A stretch of 64,000 nucleotides of DNA from Burkholderia ambifaria AMMD (GTDB taxonomy: Bacteria; Pseudomonadota; Gammaproteobacteria; Burkholderiales; Burkholderiaceae). The position numbers and the translations under genes were made by a program. This document shows, one piece after another, positions 41,337-51,094 of the stretch. The notes below the pieces were generated by a model. The model was not told where the DNA came from. It ran no database searches and saw nothing but the letters and a program-made list of their open reading frames with translations. The stretch is taken from contig NC_008390.1 of assembly GCF_000203915.1 (NCBI RefSeq), positions 3,162,001 through 3,226,000 of the forward strand, written 5' to 3'. Positions within the stretch are counted from its first letter, which is position 1. Each line of letters opens with the position of its first letter.

Positions 41337-41822
41337 TCAGCCGCAGCGCCTGAGCGACACGCGCAGTTCGTCGGCGAACTGCGCACGCTTGTGCTGCGCG
41401 AGATGCTGCCCGATTACGACGGTCTGCCCGCGCGATACCAGTCGAATCGGATCGCGTGGCGTCGCACCCGGCTCGACCCGCACCCAGCGCGGGTTGAATT
41501 CGATCTGCGTGAACCGCTCCGCATCCATCCGCTCGATCACGAGCCGGTGCGGAAACAGCCTGATGCGCTCGTAATCGACCGCATGACGGGCATAGATCGC
41601 AAACGCGACGCCGACCGCCAGCAATTCGATTCCGGTGAAGGGCATGACGAGCCAGGCCCCACGCCACATCAGCAATGCCGCGATCACCAGCGAGAAGCTC
41701 GCGAGCGACGCGTAAAACAGCACGAACTGGCGCGGCGACACCGAACAATTGCGTTTCATGAGCCAGTCTGCGAGGACCGGTTCACCGTTCGTCGTCTCCG
41801 CCAAACCCCTCGCTGCTCCCAT
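41337..41822 (-). CDS. DUF2244 membrane protein
   Basis: 161-residue protein with two adjacent helices (VLFYASLASFSLVIAALLMWRGAWLVMPFTGIELLAVGVAFAIYARH, about 45-90) and a C-terminal soluble part (DYERIRLFPHRLVIERMDAERFTQIEFNPRWVRVE...). It matches DUF2244, often encoded next to ctaC. The start at 41822 follows GAGG; longer frames to 41975 are unconvincing. Function unknown, with an oxidase link by location only. The 234-base gap upstream holds no gene. Confidence 0.8.
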   Translation of the reverse strand: MGAARGLAETTNGEPVLADWLMKRNCSVSPRQFVLFYASLASFSLVIAALLMWRGAWLVMPFTGIELLAVGVAFAIYARHAVDYERIRLFPHRLVIERMDAERFTQIEFNPRWVRVEPGATPRDPIRLVSRGQTVVIGQHLAQHKRAQFADELRVSLRRCG

Positions 41823-42056
41823 CGCCGCCTCACGCGAATGGCATGCGATGCATGCCTGCATCGGACTCGTCGCCCCGTATTGCGGGGACCCCGGGACGAC
41901 AAGCTGACGCATTATAGGCGGGTTCAATGGCATCCACAAGCAAGCGGCTATCGGCCCGCGAGCCAAGCGCCACAAGCTTTCCGGCCGTTTTTCGCGTCAA
42001 TTCGACCCCGCTTTGCACCGCTAATTTCGGACATAACAAAACCCCTCTTTACCGCT

Positions 42057-43022
42057 TTACCGATTCTTCGGACGCCCCTTGCCGATATCTTCGATGCGCA
42101 CGATCCCGTGCCCCTCGGCAGTCGTGCGCGGCACGGCCTTCCACGCGTGGCCGTAGATCACCTCGAACGTGAGCGGAATGGTGCCGTCCGCGCGCCGGCG
42201 CGCTTCCAGCGCGTCGCCGAGCGCCGCGCGAAAGCGCCGCGTCGCGCGCTGCGGCGCCGCGCGCTCGAACGGATAGGCGCCCCAGCGGCGCACGTCGGCC
42301 AGCAGGGAATCGGGTGTCTTGTACGTGACGGTGAGCACTTCCTGGTCCATCACCGGAATCTCGAAGCCGCTCTCGACGAGCATGTCGCCGAGGTCGTGCA
42401 TGTCGACGAAATCGATCACGCGCGCCGCGGGCGGCGCGATGCCGAGCGCCGCTTCGGCGTCCGCGCAGGCCGCGCGCAGCTCGCGCAACGTGTCGGGGCC
42501 GAGCGTGCTGAACATCAGCAGGCCGTTCACGCGCAGCACGCGCTGCCATTCGGGGAACACCGTGTCGGGACGCGAATGCCAGTGCAGCGCGAGATTCGAC
42601 CAGATCAGGTCGAACGCGCCGGCCGCGAACGGCAGCGCCGAGAAGTCGGCGTGCGCGACGCGCGGGCCGCGCTGGCCCAGTGCCCGGCCGAGCGACGCGG
42701 GCAGCCAGCGGCGCCAGCTCGTCTGCTCGACCTCGCGCTGCCCCGCCCGCGCGAGCATCGCGCCGGACAGGTCGACGCCGAACACCGGGGCTTCGGGAAA
42801 GCGCGCGCGCAGCGCCGGCAGATCGTCGCCCGCGCCGCAGCCCGCATCGAGCACGGCCACCGGGCTCACCTTGATGTATTCGAGGCGCTCGTTCATCCGC
42901 TGCGCGATCTCGCGCGGCAGGAACGCGACCGCGTCGAACGCGGCGGCGCGGCGATCGAAGATCCGCCGCAAACGCCGGGCGTCATTGGCCGGACGGCCGG
43001 TTGAAGTCGAAGCTGGGGACAT
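42057..43022 (-). CDS. BioC-like SAM-dependent methyltransferase
   Basis: 321-residue class I methyltransferase with motif I VAVLDAGCGAGDDLPALRARFP near 57-78 and the post-motif segments FSALPFAAGAFDLIWSNLALHWHSRPDTVFPEWQRVLRVNGLLMFSTLGPDTLREL. This long segment is characteristic of BioC malonyl-ACP O-methyltransferase, which primes biotin synthesis. No other bio gene is adjacent, so a related activity cannot be excluded. ATG 43022 is used over GTG 43031. Divergent from comF. Confidence 0.75.
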   Translation of the reverse strand: MSPASTSTGRPANDARRLRRIFDRRAAAFDAVAFLPREIAQRMNERLEYIKVSPVAVLDAGCGAGDDLPALRARFPEAPVFGVDLSGAMLARAGQREVEQTSWRRWLPASLGRALGQRGPRVAHADFSALPFAAGAFDLIWSNLALHWHSRPDTVFPEWQRVLRVNGLLMFSTLGPDTLRELRAACADAEAALGIAPPAARVIDFVDMHDLGDMLVESGFEIPVMDQEVLTVTYKTPDSLLADVRRWGAYPFERAAPQRATRRFRAALGDALEARRRADGTIPLTFEVIYGHAWKAVPRTTAEGHGIVRIEDIGKGRPKNR

Positions 43023-43106
43023 GTCGGGCACACTGGCGAAGAGCCCGAAGTATACTCGCTCGCCTCGCGGCCTTCAGCGAGACGGGGCCCCCAGGAGTCT
43101 TCGCGA

Positions 43107-43919
43107 ATGGATCGCCGTTTCGCCTCGCGCCAGATGCGCGTCGTTTTGTCGCGGGTTCGTGCGCTCGCCGTGCGCGTCGTCGCGCTCGCGTTGCCGAATC
43201 GGTGCGCACTGTGCGGCAATTTGTCACACGCGGTGATTTGCAGCGCCTGCGACGCCGCGTACTGGAATGAAGCACGACTGCGCTGCGACGTCTGCGCGGT
43301 GCCGCTCGGCAGCGGGCGGCCGCGACCGCGCGGATCGCGTGGCCGGCACGCCGGCGTCGCGGCTTCGTTCGCCTACCGGTGCGATGCATGCCGCGCGACA
43401 CCGCCGCCGTTCGACGCGACGCTCGCGCTCGCCGATTACCGCGCGCCGCTCGACGGGCTCGCGCGCGGGCTGAAGTTTCATGCGCGGCTCGCGCTCGGCG
43501 CGGAATTCGCGGCCCGGCTCGCGCAGCGGATCGACGACACGGACGCGCTGCGCACGGCGGGCGGCTTCGACGTGATCGCGCCGGTGCCGCTGTCGCACGG
43601 ACGGCTCGTCGCGCGCGGCTACAACCAGGCATGGGCGATCGCGCGTCCGCTCGCGCGCCGGCTCGGCGTGCGCGCCGACGCGGCACTGCTCGCGCGCGTG
43701 ACCGAAACCGCGCCGCAGTCGCGGCTCGACCGGCGCGCGCGGCGCGACAACGTGATCGCGGCGTTCGCGGTGACGGACGATCTCGCCGGCCGCCACGTGG
43801 CGCTCGTCGACGACGTGATGACGTCCGGCGCGACGCTCGCGGCCGCCGCGCAGGCATTGAAGGCGGCGGGCGCCGCGCGCGTGACGAATCTGGTTGCGCT
43901 GCGCACCGCCAGGGATTAA
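43107..43919 (+). CDS. comF: ComF-family phosphoribosyltransferase-like protein
   Basis: 270-residue protein with paired cysteines that look like a zinc ribbon (CALCGNLSHAVICSAC and CDVC, about 32-65), followed by a type I phosphoribosyltransferase fold with VALVDDVMTSGATLAAAAQAL (PRPP-binding loop, about 230-250). ComF is needed for DNA uptake in naturally competent bacteria and is also called GntX in others. It stands beside bioC-like, as in many proteobacteria. Competence itself is not shown by this window. Confidence 0.87.
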   Translation: MDRRFASRQMRVVLSRVRALAVRVVALALPNRCALCGNLSHAVICSACDAAYWNEARLRCDVCAVPLGSGRPRPRGSRGRHAGVAASFAYRCDACRATPPPFDATLALADYRAPLDGLARGLKFHARLALGAEFAARLAQRIDDTDALRTAGGFDVIAPVPLSHGRLVARGYNQAWAIARPLARRLGVRADAALLARVTETAPQSRLDRRARRDNVIAAFAVTDDLAGRHVALVDDVMTSGATLAAAAQALKAAGAARVTNLVALRTARD

Positions 43920-44026
43920 TTAGATAGAGAGGCCGGCCGCCCGCACGCGGCGACGGCCATCACGAACCGGCCGGCAGGGATCGCGTGCACGTTGCGCCGC
44001 CCCGGCCGGCCCAGCCAGACCCAACC

Positions 44027-44497
44027 ATGTTCAACGTCATCCTCGTCGCGCCCGAAATTCCGCCGAACACCGGCAACGTGATCCGCCTGTGCGCCAACAC
44101 CGGCGCGCGCCTGCACCTGATCGAGCCGCTCGGCTTTCCGCTCGACGACGCGAAGATGCGCCGCGCCGGCCTCGACTATCACGAGTACGCGGAAATGCGC
44201 GTGCACCGCGACTGGGACGCGTTCGTCGCGGCCGAAGCGCCCGATCCCGCGCGCATGTTCGCGTTCACGACCCGCGGTTCGGGCCGCTTCCACGACCACG
44301 CGTTCGTGCCGGGCGACTGGTTCGTGTTCGGCTCGGAAACGCGCGGCCTGCCGGCCGACGTGCTCGAGCGCTTCCCGAACGAACAGCGCGTGCGCCTGCC
44401 GATGCGCCCGGGCAATCGCAGCCTGAACCTGTCGAACACGGTCGCGGTGGTCGTGTTCGAGGCGTGGCGCCAGGCCGGCTTCGAAGGCGGCGCGTGA
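44027..44497 (+). CDS. trmL: tRNA (cytidine(34)-2'-O)-methyltransferase TrmL
   Basis: 156-residue SPOUT (trefoil-knot) methyltransferase that 2'-O-methylates the wobble base of certain leucine tRNAs. Conserved motifs are MFNVILVAPEIPPNTGNVIRLCANTGARLHLI at the N-terminus, the knot segments FVFGSETRGLP and RSLNLSNTVAVVVFEAWRQ. The start at 44027 is preferred over an upstream frame start at 43985 because it matches the family's N-terminus. Confidence 0.93.
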   Translation: MFNVILVAPEIPPNTGNVIRLCANTGARLHLIEPLGFPLDDAKMRRAGLDYHEYAEMRVHRDWDAFVAAEAPDPARMFAFTTRGSGRFHDHAFVPGDWFVFGSETRGLPADVLERFPNEQRVRLPMRPGNRSLNLSNTVAVVVFEAWRQAGFEGGA

Positions 44498-44525
44498 CAC
44501 GCCCAGCCCCGCCCGGCCGCCCGCG

Positions 44526-45050
44526 CTAGCTGCGCGCGAGCCGCGCGCGATACAGGTCGTAGATGTCGGATGAAAAACACGCGAACACCACGCGTGCGAG
44601 GTTCGGCGCCTGCGGCAGCATGTCGACGACCGTGCCGACCGCGATGTCGACGGCCTCGTCGGCCGGATAGCGGTATATGCCGCAGCTGATCGCCGGGAAT
44701 GCGATCGATGTCGCCGCAACCTCCTCGGCCAGCTCGATCGCGCGCCGGTAGCACGCGGCGAGCAGATCGGGCTCGCCGCGCCCACCGCCGTGCCATACCG
44801 GGCCGACCGCATGAATCACGTACCGCGCCGGCAGCCCGTGGCCGCGCGTGAGTTTCGCGTCGCCGGTCGCGCAGCCGCCGAGCGTGCGGCACTCGGCCAG
44901 CAAGCCGGGGCCGGCCGCGCGATGAATCGCGCCGTCGACACCGCCGCCGCCGAGCAGCGAACCGTTCGCGGCGTTGACGATCGCGTCGACGTCGAGCGTC
45001 GTGATGTCGACGCGTTGCGCGTCGAGCGTGGTGGAACCGATCCGAAGCAT
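44526..45050 (-). CDS. Macrodomain ADP-ribose hydrolase
   Basis: 174-residue macrodomain protein of the O-acetyl-ADP-ribose deacetylase type (YmdB/MacroD class). Recognisable segments are [30 protein letters not shown] near 22-51, [24 protein letters not shown] near 62-85, and [20 protein letters not shown] near 115-135. It removes ADP-ribose groups or acetyl-ADP-ribose. GGAGG precedes the ATG at 45050. No ADP-ribosyltransferase is nearby, so it is probably housekeeping. Confidence 0.88.
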   Translation of the reverse strand: MLRIGSTTLDAQRVDITTLDVDAIVNAANGSLLGGGGVDGAIHRAAGPGLLAECRTLGGCATGDAKLTRGHGLPARYVIHAVGPVWHGGGRGEPDLLAACYRRAIELAEEVAATSIAFPAISCGIYRYPADEAVDIAVGTVVDMLPQAPNLARVVFACFSSDIYDLYRARLARS

Positions 45051-45156
45051 GACACCCTCCCGAAATGCCGGAGACTGTTCAAGCGTAGTGCGCTTTGGCG
45101 CCGCCCGCTTTGCGCGAGCACGCGCGGCCGCAAGAAATCGATGGGTTTCGTCGCTG

Positions 45157-46155
45157 TTATTCGGCGCGCGCGTCGCGCCGCAGCAGGCCGCTGACCGCAT
45201 CGCGCGGTGCGACGCCGTCGAACAGCACGCCGCACACGGCTTCGGTGATCGGCATTTCGATCGATTGCGCGCGCGCGAGCGCGAGCACGGCCTGCGCGCA
45301 GCGCACGCCTTCGGCCACGTGGCCGAGCGCACCGAGGATGTCGTTCAGCGAGCGGCCGGCCGCCAGTTGCAGGCCGACCGTGCGATTGCGCGACAGGTCG
45401 CCCGTCGCGGTGAGGATCAGGTCGCCGAGGCCCGTGAGGCCCGTGAAGGTTTCCGCGCGGCCGCCGAGCGCGACGCCGAGGCGCGACATTTCCGCGAGGC
45501 CGCGCGTGACCAGCGCGGCACGCGCGTTCAGCCCGAGCCCGAGCCCGTCGGCGATGCCCGTCGCGATCGCCAGCACGTTCTTCACCGCGCCGCCGACCTC
45601 GACGCCGACCACGTCGTCACCCGTGTAGATCCGCATCGCGCCGTGATGGAATGCGGCGAGCGTGCGCTCGCGGCATTCGGCGGACGTGCTCGCGACCGTC
45701 AGCGCGACGGGCAGCGCAAGCCCGACCTCGCGGGCGAAACTCGGCCCCGACAGCACGCCATTGCTGTGCTGCCCCGGCAGTTCGGCCGCGATCACCTGAT
45801 GCGGCAGCAGATGCGTATCGGCCTCGAAACCCTTGCAGACCCACACGACATGCGCGGGCACGCAGCCCGCGTCGCGCATCGCGCCGAACAGCGTGCGCAG
45901 GCCGGCCACCGGCGCGGCGATCACGCACAGCGCGTCGTCCGCGGCGCCGTGCGCGAGCGCGGCGCCGAGATCGGCGTCGTAGCGCAGCGCATCGGGCAGC
46001 GCGATGCCGTCCAGATAGCGGGAATTTTCGTGCCGGGCCTGCAGCCCGGCGATCAGCGCGGCGTCGCGCGCCCAGAGAAGCGTATCGTGCCGCGCGGCCA
46101 GATGGCCCGCGAGCGCGGTGCCCCAGGCACCGGCGCCGAGAACGGCTACTTTCAT
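45157..46155 (-). CDS. gpsA: NAD(P)H-dependent glycerol-3-phosphate dehydrogenase
   Basis: 332-residue enzyme that reduces dihydroxyacetone phosphate to sn-glycerol-3-phosphate for phospholipid synthesis. Shows the N-terminal Rossmann motif [18 protein letters not shown], then [22 protein letters not shown] and the catalytic Lys segment [20 protein letters not shown] near 185-205, with [23 protein letters not shown]. It starts 27 bases after secB on the same strand, as in many gammaproteobacteria and betaproteobacteria. Confidence 0.95.
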   Translation of the reverse strand: MKVAVLGAGAWGTALAGHLAARHDTLLWARDAALIAGLQARHENSRYLDGIALPDALRYDADLGAALAHGAADDALCVIAAPVAGLRTLFGAMRDAGCVPAHVVWVCKGFEADTHLLPHQVIAAELPGQHSNGVLSGPSFAREVGLALPVALTVASTSAECRERTLAAFHHGAMRIYTGDDVVGVEVGGAVKNVLAIATGIADGLGLGLNARAALVTRGLAEMSRLGVALGGRAETFTGLTGLGDLILTATGDLSRNRTVGLQLAAGRSLNDILGALGHVAEGVRCAQAVLALARAQSIEMPITEAVCGVLFDGVAPRDAVSGLLRRDARAE

Positions 46156-46181
46156 ACCCAGCACCGGTCCGGAGTGAAACG

Positions 46182-46661
46182 TCAGTTCAGCGTCGTGCCA
46201 TTCGGCGCACCTGCTGCGCCGGCCTGCTGCTGAAGCTGCGCGAGACGCTGCTCGTACAGCGCCTGGAAGTTGATTTCCGCCAGATGGATCGGCGGGAAGC
46301 CCGCACGCGTGATCGCGTCGGCGATGTTCGAGCGCAGGTACGGGAACAGGATCGTCGGGCAGGCGATGCCGACGAGCGGGTCGAGCTGTTCATCGGGAAT
46401 GTTGCGAATGTCGAAAATGCCGGCCTGCTTCGCTTCGATCAGGAATGCGACCTTGTCCTTCACCTTCGCGGTGACGGTGCCCGACACGACGACTTCGAAC
46501 ACGCTTTCCGCCAGGCGCTCGGCCTTCACGTCGACTTCGACTTCAACCGACGGCATGTCCTGCTCGAGGAAGATCGCCGGCGAATTCGGCTGCTCGAGCG
46601 ACATATCCTTCAGGTAGACGCGCTGGATGTTGAAGAACGGTTGATTTTCGACGTCGGACAT
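46182..46661 (-). CDS. secB: Protein-export chaperone SecB
   Basis: 159-residue cytoplasmic chaperone that holds preproteins for SecA and the Sec translocase. It shows the typical start [45 protein letters not shown] and the conserved [40 protein letters not shown] near 110-150, with a Gln/Ala-rich tail. grxC lies upstream and gpsA downstream on the same strand. Confidence 0.97.
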   Translation of the reverse strand: MSDVENQPFFNIQRVYLKDMSLEQPNSPAIFLEQDMPSVEVEVDVKAERLAESVFEVVVSGTVTAKVKDKVAFLIEAKQAGIFDIRNIPDEQLDPLVGIACPTILFPYLRSNIADAITRAGFPPIHLAEINFQALYEQRLAQLQQQAGAAGAPNGTTLN

Positions 46662-46768
46662 GGTGTTTCCCTAAAAGTGGTGACGGGGCGGCCCGGCTTC
46701 GCGCCGGCCGCCTCGGTTGAATCCTGTGCGCCCAAGCCGCGGCGCGGCCGGCGGCCATTCTGCCCTAA

Positions 46769-47029
46769 TCAGGCTGCTTGCAGAAGCGGCAAGAGGCCGC
46801 CTTCGCGGTCGAGCTTCGACAGATCGTCGTAACCGCCGACGTGGGTCTCGCCGATATAGATCTGCGGCACCGTGCGGCGGCCCGTGCGCGTCATCATTTC
46901 GTCACGGCGGGCCGGATCGCGGTCGATCAGCACCTTCTCGATCTGCTCGACGCCGCGCAGCTTCAGCAGGCGCTCGGCCTGAATGCAATACGGACACACC
47001 TGCGTGCTGTACATCAATACCTTGCTCAC
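46769..47029 (-). CDS. grxC: Glutaredoxin 3
   Basis: 86-residue glutaredoxin with active-site CPYC (residues 12-15), followed by TVPQIYIGETHVGGYDDLSKLDREG, the glutathione-binding segments. It reduces disulfides and mixed glutathione disulfides using glutathione. The start is GTG 47029, with AAGGAG seven bases upstream; earlier in-frame starts are rejected. Its start codon overlaps the rhodanese stop (GTGA), so the two are coupled. Confidence 0.94.
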   Translation of the reverse strand: MSKVLMYSTQVCPYCIQAERLLKLRGVEQIEKVLIDRDPARRDEMMTRTGRRTVPQIYIGETHVGGYDDLSKLDREGGLLPLLQAA

Positions 47030-47448
47030 TTCGCGACTCCTTGTTTGACGACCGGCATCCCGGCCTGCTGCCACGCGGCGACGCCGCCCTCGAGCACGTG
47101 CACCTCGGCATAGCCCGCCGCCTGGACCTCGCGCGCCGCCTTCTGCGACTGCTGGCCGTTCTGGCAGACGAGCAGCACCGGGGTGCTCTTGTTTTTAGCG
47201 ACCTGCGCAATTTTCGCGCCGATCTCGCCGGCGGCGACCTGGCGCGCCGACGGCAGGTGGCCGGCAGCGAAGTCGGTCGCCGCCCGCAGGTCGATCACGA
47301 CCGCGTTGCGGCGATTGATGAGCTGCGTCGCCTCCGCGGCCGACAGGCCGCCGCGGCCGCGACGCAGCGCGGGCCATGCAAGCAGGCCGCCGGAAACCAG
47401 CAGGATCGCGATAAGGGCCAGGTTCGTGTAATCGGTGAAGAACGTCAC
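47026..47448 (-). CDS. Membrane-anchored rhodanese-like protein
   Basis: 140-residue protein with an N-terminal helix (NLALIAILLVSGGLLAWPAL) and one rhodanese domain. The active-site loop VCQNGQQSQKAA (about 95-106) contains the catalytic Cys expected for sulfur transfer. The start is GTG 47448, preferred over upstream in-frame starts that read through non-protein sequence. Coupled to grxC, which suggests thiol or sulfur chemistry; sulfur donor and acceptor are unknown. Confidence 0.85.
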   Translation of the reverse strand: MTFFTDYTNLALIAILLVSGGLLAWPALRRGRGGLSAAEATQLINRRNAVVIDLRAATDFAAGHLPSARQVAAGEIGAKIAQVAKNKSTPVLLVCQNGQQSQKAAREVQAAGYAEVHVLEGGVAAWQQAGMPVVKQGVAK

Positions 47449-47584
47449 GGAAATCCGCCGGAAAAAGAGAAATCGGAAAAGGACAATCCGGCCATTATAA
47501 AATAACCGTCTTGCGCGATGGCGGACCCGGGCCGGGTACCGCGCGACGCGCCCCGCTTCCCTATCACTACCGACCGCAAGATCC

Positions 47585-48331
47585 ATGTACAAACTCGTTC
47601 TCATCCGCCACGGCGAATCGACGTGGAACAAGGAAAACCGCTTCACCGGCTGGGTCGACGTCGACCTGACCGAACAGGGTCGCAACGAGGCCTACCAGGC
47701 CGGCGAATTGCTCAAGGAGGCCGGCTACACGTTCGACATCGCGTACACGTCGGTGCTCAAGCGCGCGATCCGCACGCTGTGGCACGTGCAGGACCGGATG
47801 GACCTGATGTACCTGCCGGTCGTCCACTCGTGGCGCCTGAACGAGCGCCACTACGGCGCGCTGTCGGGCCTGAACAAGGCGGAAACGGCCGCCAAGTTCG
47901 GCGACGACCAGGTGCTCGTGTGGCGCCGCAGCTACGACACGCCGCCGCCCGCACTCGAGCCGACCGACGAGCGCGCGCCGTTCAACGACCCGCGCTACGC
48001 GAAGGTGCCGCGCGAACAGCTGCCGCTCACCGAGTGCCTGAAGGACACGGTCGCGCGCGTGCTGCCGCTGTGGAACGAATCGATCGCGCCGGCCGTCCGC
48101 TCGGGCAAGCAGGTGCTGATCGCCGCGCACGGCAACTCGCTGCGCGCGCTGATCAAGTACCTCGACGGCATTTCGGACAGCGACATCGTCGGCCTGAACA
48201 TCCCGAACGGCGTGCCGCTCGTGTATGAACTCGACGAAGACCTGAAGCCGATCCAGCACTACTACCTCGGCGACCAGGACGCGATCGCGAAGGCGCAGGC
48301 CGCCGTCGCGAAGCAGGGCAAGGCGGGCTGA
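47585..48331 (+). CDS. gpmA: 2,3-bisphosphoglycerate-dependent phosphoglycerate mutase
   Basis: 248-residue glycolytic enzyme interconverting 3- and 2-phosphoglycerate. Shows the RHG phosphatase-fold motif [28 protein letters not shown] (His11 carries the phosphate), [16 protein letters not shown] near 88-103, and [15 protein letters not shown] with the second catalytic His near 183. It is divergent from the rhodanese gene across 136 bases. The 275 bases after it are very GC-rich with no gene seen. Confidence 0.97.
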   Translation: MYKLVLIRHGESTWNKENRFTGWVDVDLTEQGRNEAYQAGELLKEAGYTFDIAYTSVLKRAIRTLWHVQDRMDLMYLPVVHSWRLNERHYGALSGLNKAETAAKFGDDQVLVWRRSYDTPPPALEPTDERAPFNDPRYAKVPREQLPLTECLKDTVARVLPLWNESIAPAVRSGKQVLIAAHGNSLRALIKYLDGISDSDIVGLNIPNGVPLVYELDEDLKPIQHYYLGDQDAIAKAQAAVAKQGKAG

Positions 48332-48606
48332 CACCCGTCACGCCGGGCGGGCCGCGTCGCGCGGCCTGTTCGGGGCCCGCCCGCGCGCGCGGCGGCGCGA
48401 ACCTTCGCGGCCCCTGTGCTGTCGAATCCGCTTTCGAATCCGCTGCGCGTCCGGCGGCACCCGGCCAGGGCCCGGGGGCCGGGGCCTCGGGACCGCCGCG
48501 CCTGGACCATTTCCGCAGCGTTCCACTGAGTATTCGGACGAACAGTTATACTTGTCCGCTACATCCCCGCTACCGCCACGCGCTTCCCGACCGCACCAGA
48601 CTCTCT

Positions 48607-50148
48607 ATGCGAATGAAATTGAAGAACATCGGCCTGATTGCCGCGGGCCTCGCCACGGGCGTGTTCGCCACGCTGCAGGTTTCGGCGTCGGCCGAGCAGA
48701 CCGCCACTGCGCCGCTTCCCCTCGACCAGCTCCGCCTGTTCGCGGAAGTGTTCGGCCAGATCAAGCGCGAGTACGTCGAGCCGGTCGACGACAAGAAGCT
48801 GCTGACGGCGGCGATCAAGGGCATGGTGTCGAGCCTCGACCCGCATTCGTCGTTCCTCGACAAGACCGACTATGACGAGCTGCAGGAGCAGACCAAGGGT
48901 CGCTTCGCGGGTCTCGGCATCGAGATCTCGCAGGAAGACGGCCTCGTCAAGGTGATCTCGCCGATCGAGGACACCCCCGCGTTCCGCGCCGGCATCCGTC
49001 CGGGCGACCTGATCACGCGCATCAACGACAAGCCGGTGCGCGGCATGACGCTCGACAAGGCCGTCAAGCAGATGCGCGGCGAGCCGGGCACCAAGGTCAC
49101 GCTGACGATCTTCCGCAAGAGCGACGACCGCACGTTCCCGATTACGGTCACGCGCGCGGTCATCCGCGTGCAGAGCGTGAAGATGAAGCTGCTCGACCCG
49201 GGCTACGCGTACATCCGGATCACGAGCTTCCAGGAGCGCACGACGCCCGATCTCGCCGCGAAGCTGCAGGACATCGCGCGCCAGCAGCCGAACCTGAAGG
49301 GCCTGATCGTCGACCTGCGCAACAACGGCGGCGGCCTGCTGCAGAGCGCGGTCGGCGTCGCCGGCGCGTTCCTGCCGCCCGACTCCGTCGTCGTGTCGAC
49401 CAACGGTCAGATCCCGGATTCGAAGCAGGTCTACCGCGACACCTACGACAACTACCGCCTGCCGTCCTTCGACGGCGATCCGCTGAAGAACCTGCCGCCG
49501 GTCTTCAAGACCGTGCCGATGATCGTGCTGACGAACGCGTATTCGGCGTCCGCGTCGGAAATCGTCGCCGGCGCGCTGCAGGATGCGAAGCGCGCGCAGA
49601 TCATGGGCAAGACGACGTTCGGCAAGGGCTCGGTGCAGACGGTTCGTCCGATGACGGCCGACACCGCGCTGCGCCTGACGACCGCCTACTACTACACGCC
49701 GAGCGGCCGTTCGATCCAGAACAAGGGCATCACGCCCGACGTGCCGGTCGATCAGTACGCGGACGGCGATCCGGACGACGTGCTCGTGACGCGCGAGGTC
49801 GACTATACGAACCACCTCGCGAACACGCAGGATCCGAACGAGAAGAAGGAACAGGAAGAGCGCGAGCAGCGCCGGATGGATCAGCTGCGCGTCCTCGAAG
49901 AGCAGAACGACAAGAAGACGCCGGAGCAGCGCCAGAAGGACCGCGATCGCAAGCCGATCGAGTTCGGCAGCGCCGACGACTTCATGATGCAGCAGGCGCT
50001 CAACAAGCTCGAAGGCAAGCCGGTGCAGGAATCGAAGTCGCGCCTCGCCGAGAGCACGACGAAGAGCCCGGCCACCAAGGCCGCGACGCCCGCGAAGGCG
50101 TCGGGCGCGAAGGCCGCCGCACCGAAGCCCGCGTCGGCACCGCAGTAA
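48607..50148 (+). CDS. C-terminal processing serine peptidase (S41, CtpA type)
   Basis: 513-residue exported protease. Order: signal peptide (about 1-27), N-terminal region, a PDZ domain (FAGLGIEISQEDGLVKVISPIEDTPAFRAGIRPGDLITRINDKPVRG, about 98-145), then the S41 domain. The Ser-Lys dyad lies in SASASE (313-318) and FGKGSVQT (Lys near 340). A long Lys/Ala/Pro tail (about 440-513) follows. It trims C-termini of periplasmic substrates. ATG 48607 is used; ATG 48613 is close. Terminator and moeB follow. Confidence 0.93.
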   Translation: MRMKLKNIGLIAAGLATGVFATLQVSASAEQTATAPLPLDQLRLFAEVFGQIKREYVEPVDDKKLLTAAIKGMVSSLDPHSSFLDKTDYDELQEQTKGRFAGLGIEISQEDGLVKVISPIEDTPAFRAGIRPGDLITRINDKPVRGMTLDKAVKQMRGEPGTKVTLTIFRKSDDRTFPITVTRAVIRVQSVKMKLLDPGYAYIRITSFQERTTPDLAAKLQDIARQQPNLKGLIVDLRNNGGGLLQSAVGVAGAFLPPDSVVVSTNGQIPDSKQVYRDTYDNYRLPSFDGDPLKNLPPVFKTVPMIVLTNAYSASASEIVAGALQDAKRAQIMGKTTFGKGSVQTVRPMTADTALRLTTAYYYTPSGRSIQNKGITPDVPVDQYADGDPDDVLVTREVDYTNHLANTQDPNEKKEQEEREQRRMDQLRVLEEQNDKKTPEQRQKDRDRKPIEFGSADDFMMQQALNKLEGKPVQESKSRLAESTTKSPATKAATPAKASGAKAAAPKPASAPQ

Positions 50149-50165
50149 GCGCCGGCCGGCATCCG

Positions 50166-50202
50166 ACGGGCCATCGCGGGAAGACCGCGATGGCCCGTTT
50201 TT
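50166..50202 (+). terminator. Terminator after the S41 peptidase gene
   Basis: ACGGGCCATCGCGG/CCGCGATGGCCCGT 14-base stem with a 5-base loop followed by TTTTT, 18 bases after the stop. Confidence 0.93.
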
Positions 50203-50251
50203 CATGCGCGCCTAAAATAACGCTACGTCCGCCGCCTCGCTCACGACTCCC

Positions 50252-51004
50252 ATGAACGACGATCAACTCCTTCGCTACTCCCGCCACATCCTCGTCGACG
50301 AAATCGGCATCGAGGCGCAGCAGCGCTTCCTCGACGCGCATGCGCTCGTCGTCGGCGCGGGCGGGCTCGGCTCGCCGGCCGCGATGTATCTGGCGGCCTC
50401 CGGCGTCGGCACGATCACGCTGGTCGACGCCGACACGGTCGATCTCACGAACCTGCAGCGGCAGATCCTGCACGCGACGGCCTCCGTCGGGCGCAGCAAG
50501 GTCGAATCGGGGCGCGACACGCTCGCGCGGCTGAACCCGGAAGTGACCGTGCATGCGGTCGCGGCGCGCGTCGACGATGCGTGGCTCGACGAACACGTGC
50601 CGCGGGCGGGCGTCGTGCTCGACTGCACCGACAACTTCGCGACACGCCATGCGATCAACCGCGCGTGCGTCGCGCACGGCGTGCCGCTCGTGTCGGGCGC
50701 CGCGCTGCGCTTCGACGGCCAGATCAGCACGTTCGACTTCCGCGACCCGGCCGCGCCCTGCTACGCGTGCGTGTTTCCGGAAGACCAGCCGTTCGAGGAA
50801 GTCGCGTGCGCGACGATGGGCGTGTTCGCGCCGACGGTCGGGATCATCGGCGCGATGCAGGCCGCCGAAGCGCTGCGCGTGATCGGCGCGATCGGCACGA
50901 CGCTCAACGGCCGGCTGATGATGCTCGATTCGCTGCGGATGGAATGGACGACGATGAAGATCGCGCGCCAGGCCGACTGCCCCGTGTGCCAGGGCCGGCA
51001 CTGA
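50252..51004 (+). CDS. MoeB/ThiF-family adenylyltransferase
   Basis: 250-residue E1-like enzyme that adenylates the C-terminal glycine of a ubiquitin-like sulfur carrier (MoaD or ThiS). Shows LLRYSRHILVDEIGIEAQQRFLDAHALVVGAGGLGSPAAMYLAASGVGTITLVDAD at the N-terminus (nucleotide-binding Gly-rich loop), conserved Arg and Lys residues after it, and paired zinc-binding cysteines in CYACVFPE and CPVCQGRH. No C-terminal rhodanese domain. No sulfur carrier gene is adjacent, so MoeB versus ThiF cannot be decided. Confidence 0.88.
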   Translation: MNDDQLLRYSRHILVDEIGIEAQQRFLDAHALVVGAGGLGSPAAMYLAASGVGTITLVDADTVDLTNLQRQILHATASVGRSKVESGRDTLARLNPEVTVHAVAARVDDAWLDEHVPRAGVVLDCTDNFATRHAINRACVAHGVPLVSGAALRFDGQISTFDFRDPAAPCYACVFPEDQPFEEVACATMGVFAPTVGIIGAMQAAEALRVIGAIGTTLNGRLMMLDSLRMEWTTMKIARQADCPVCQGRH

Positions 51005-51094
51005 CGCGCGCGATGCATGCGCCGAACGGGCCGCATGCATGACCGTGACGTTTCGCTACTTTCGCGGCGGTTTCACGGCGCGGCCCCGCGTCGC

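Noticed and set aside
41830..42039. Minus-strand 69-codon frame in the DUF2244-bioC gap
   Set aside because: Arg/Ser/Ala composition, no ribosome site and no family; likely chance.
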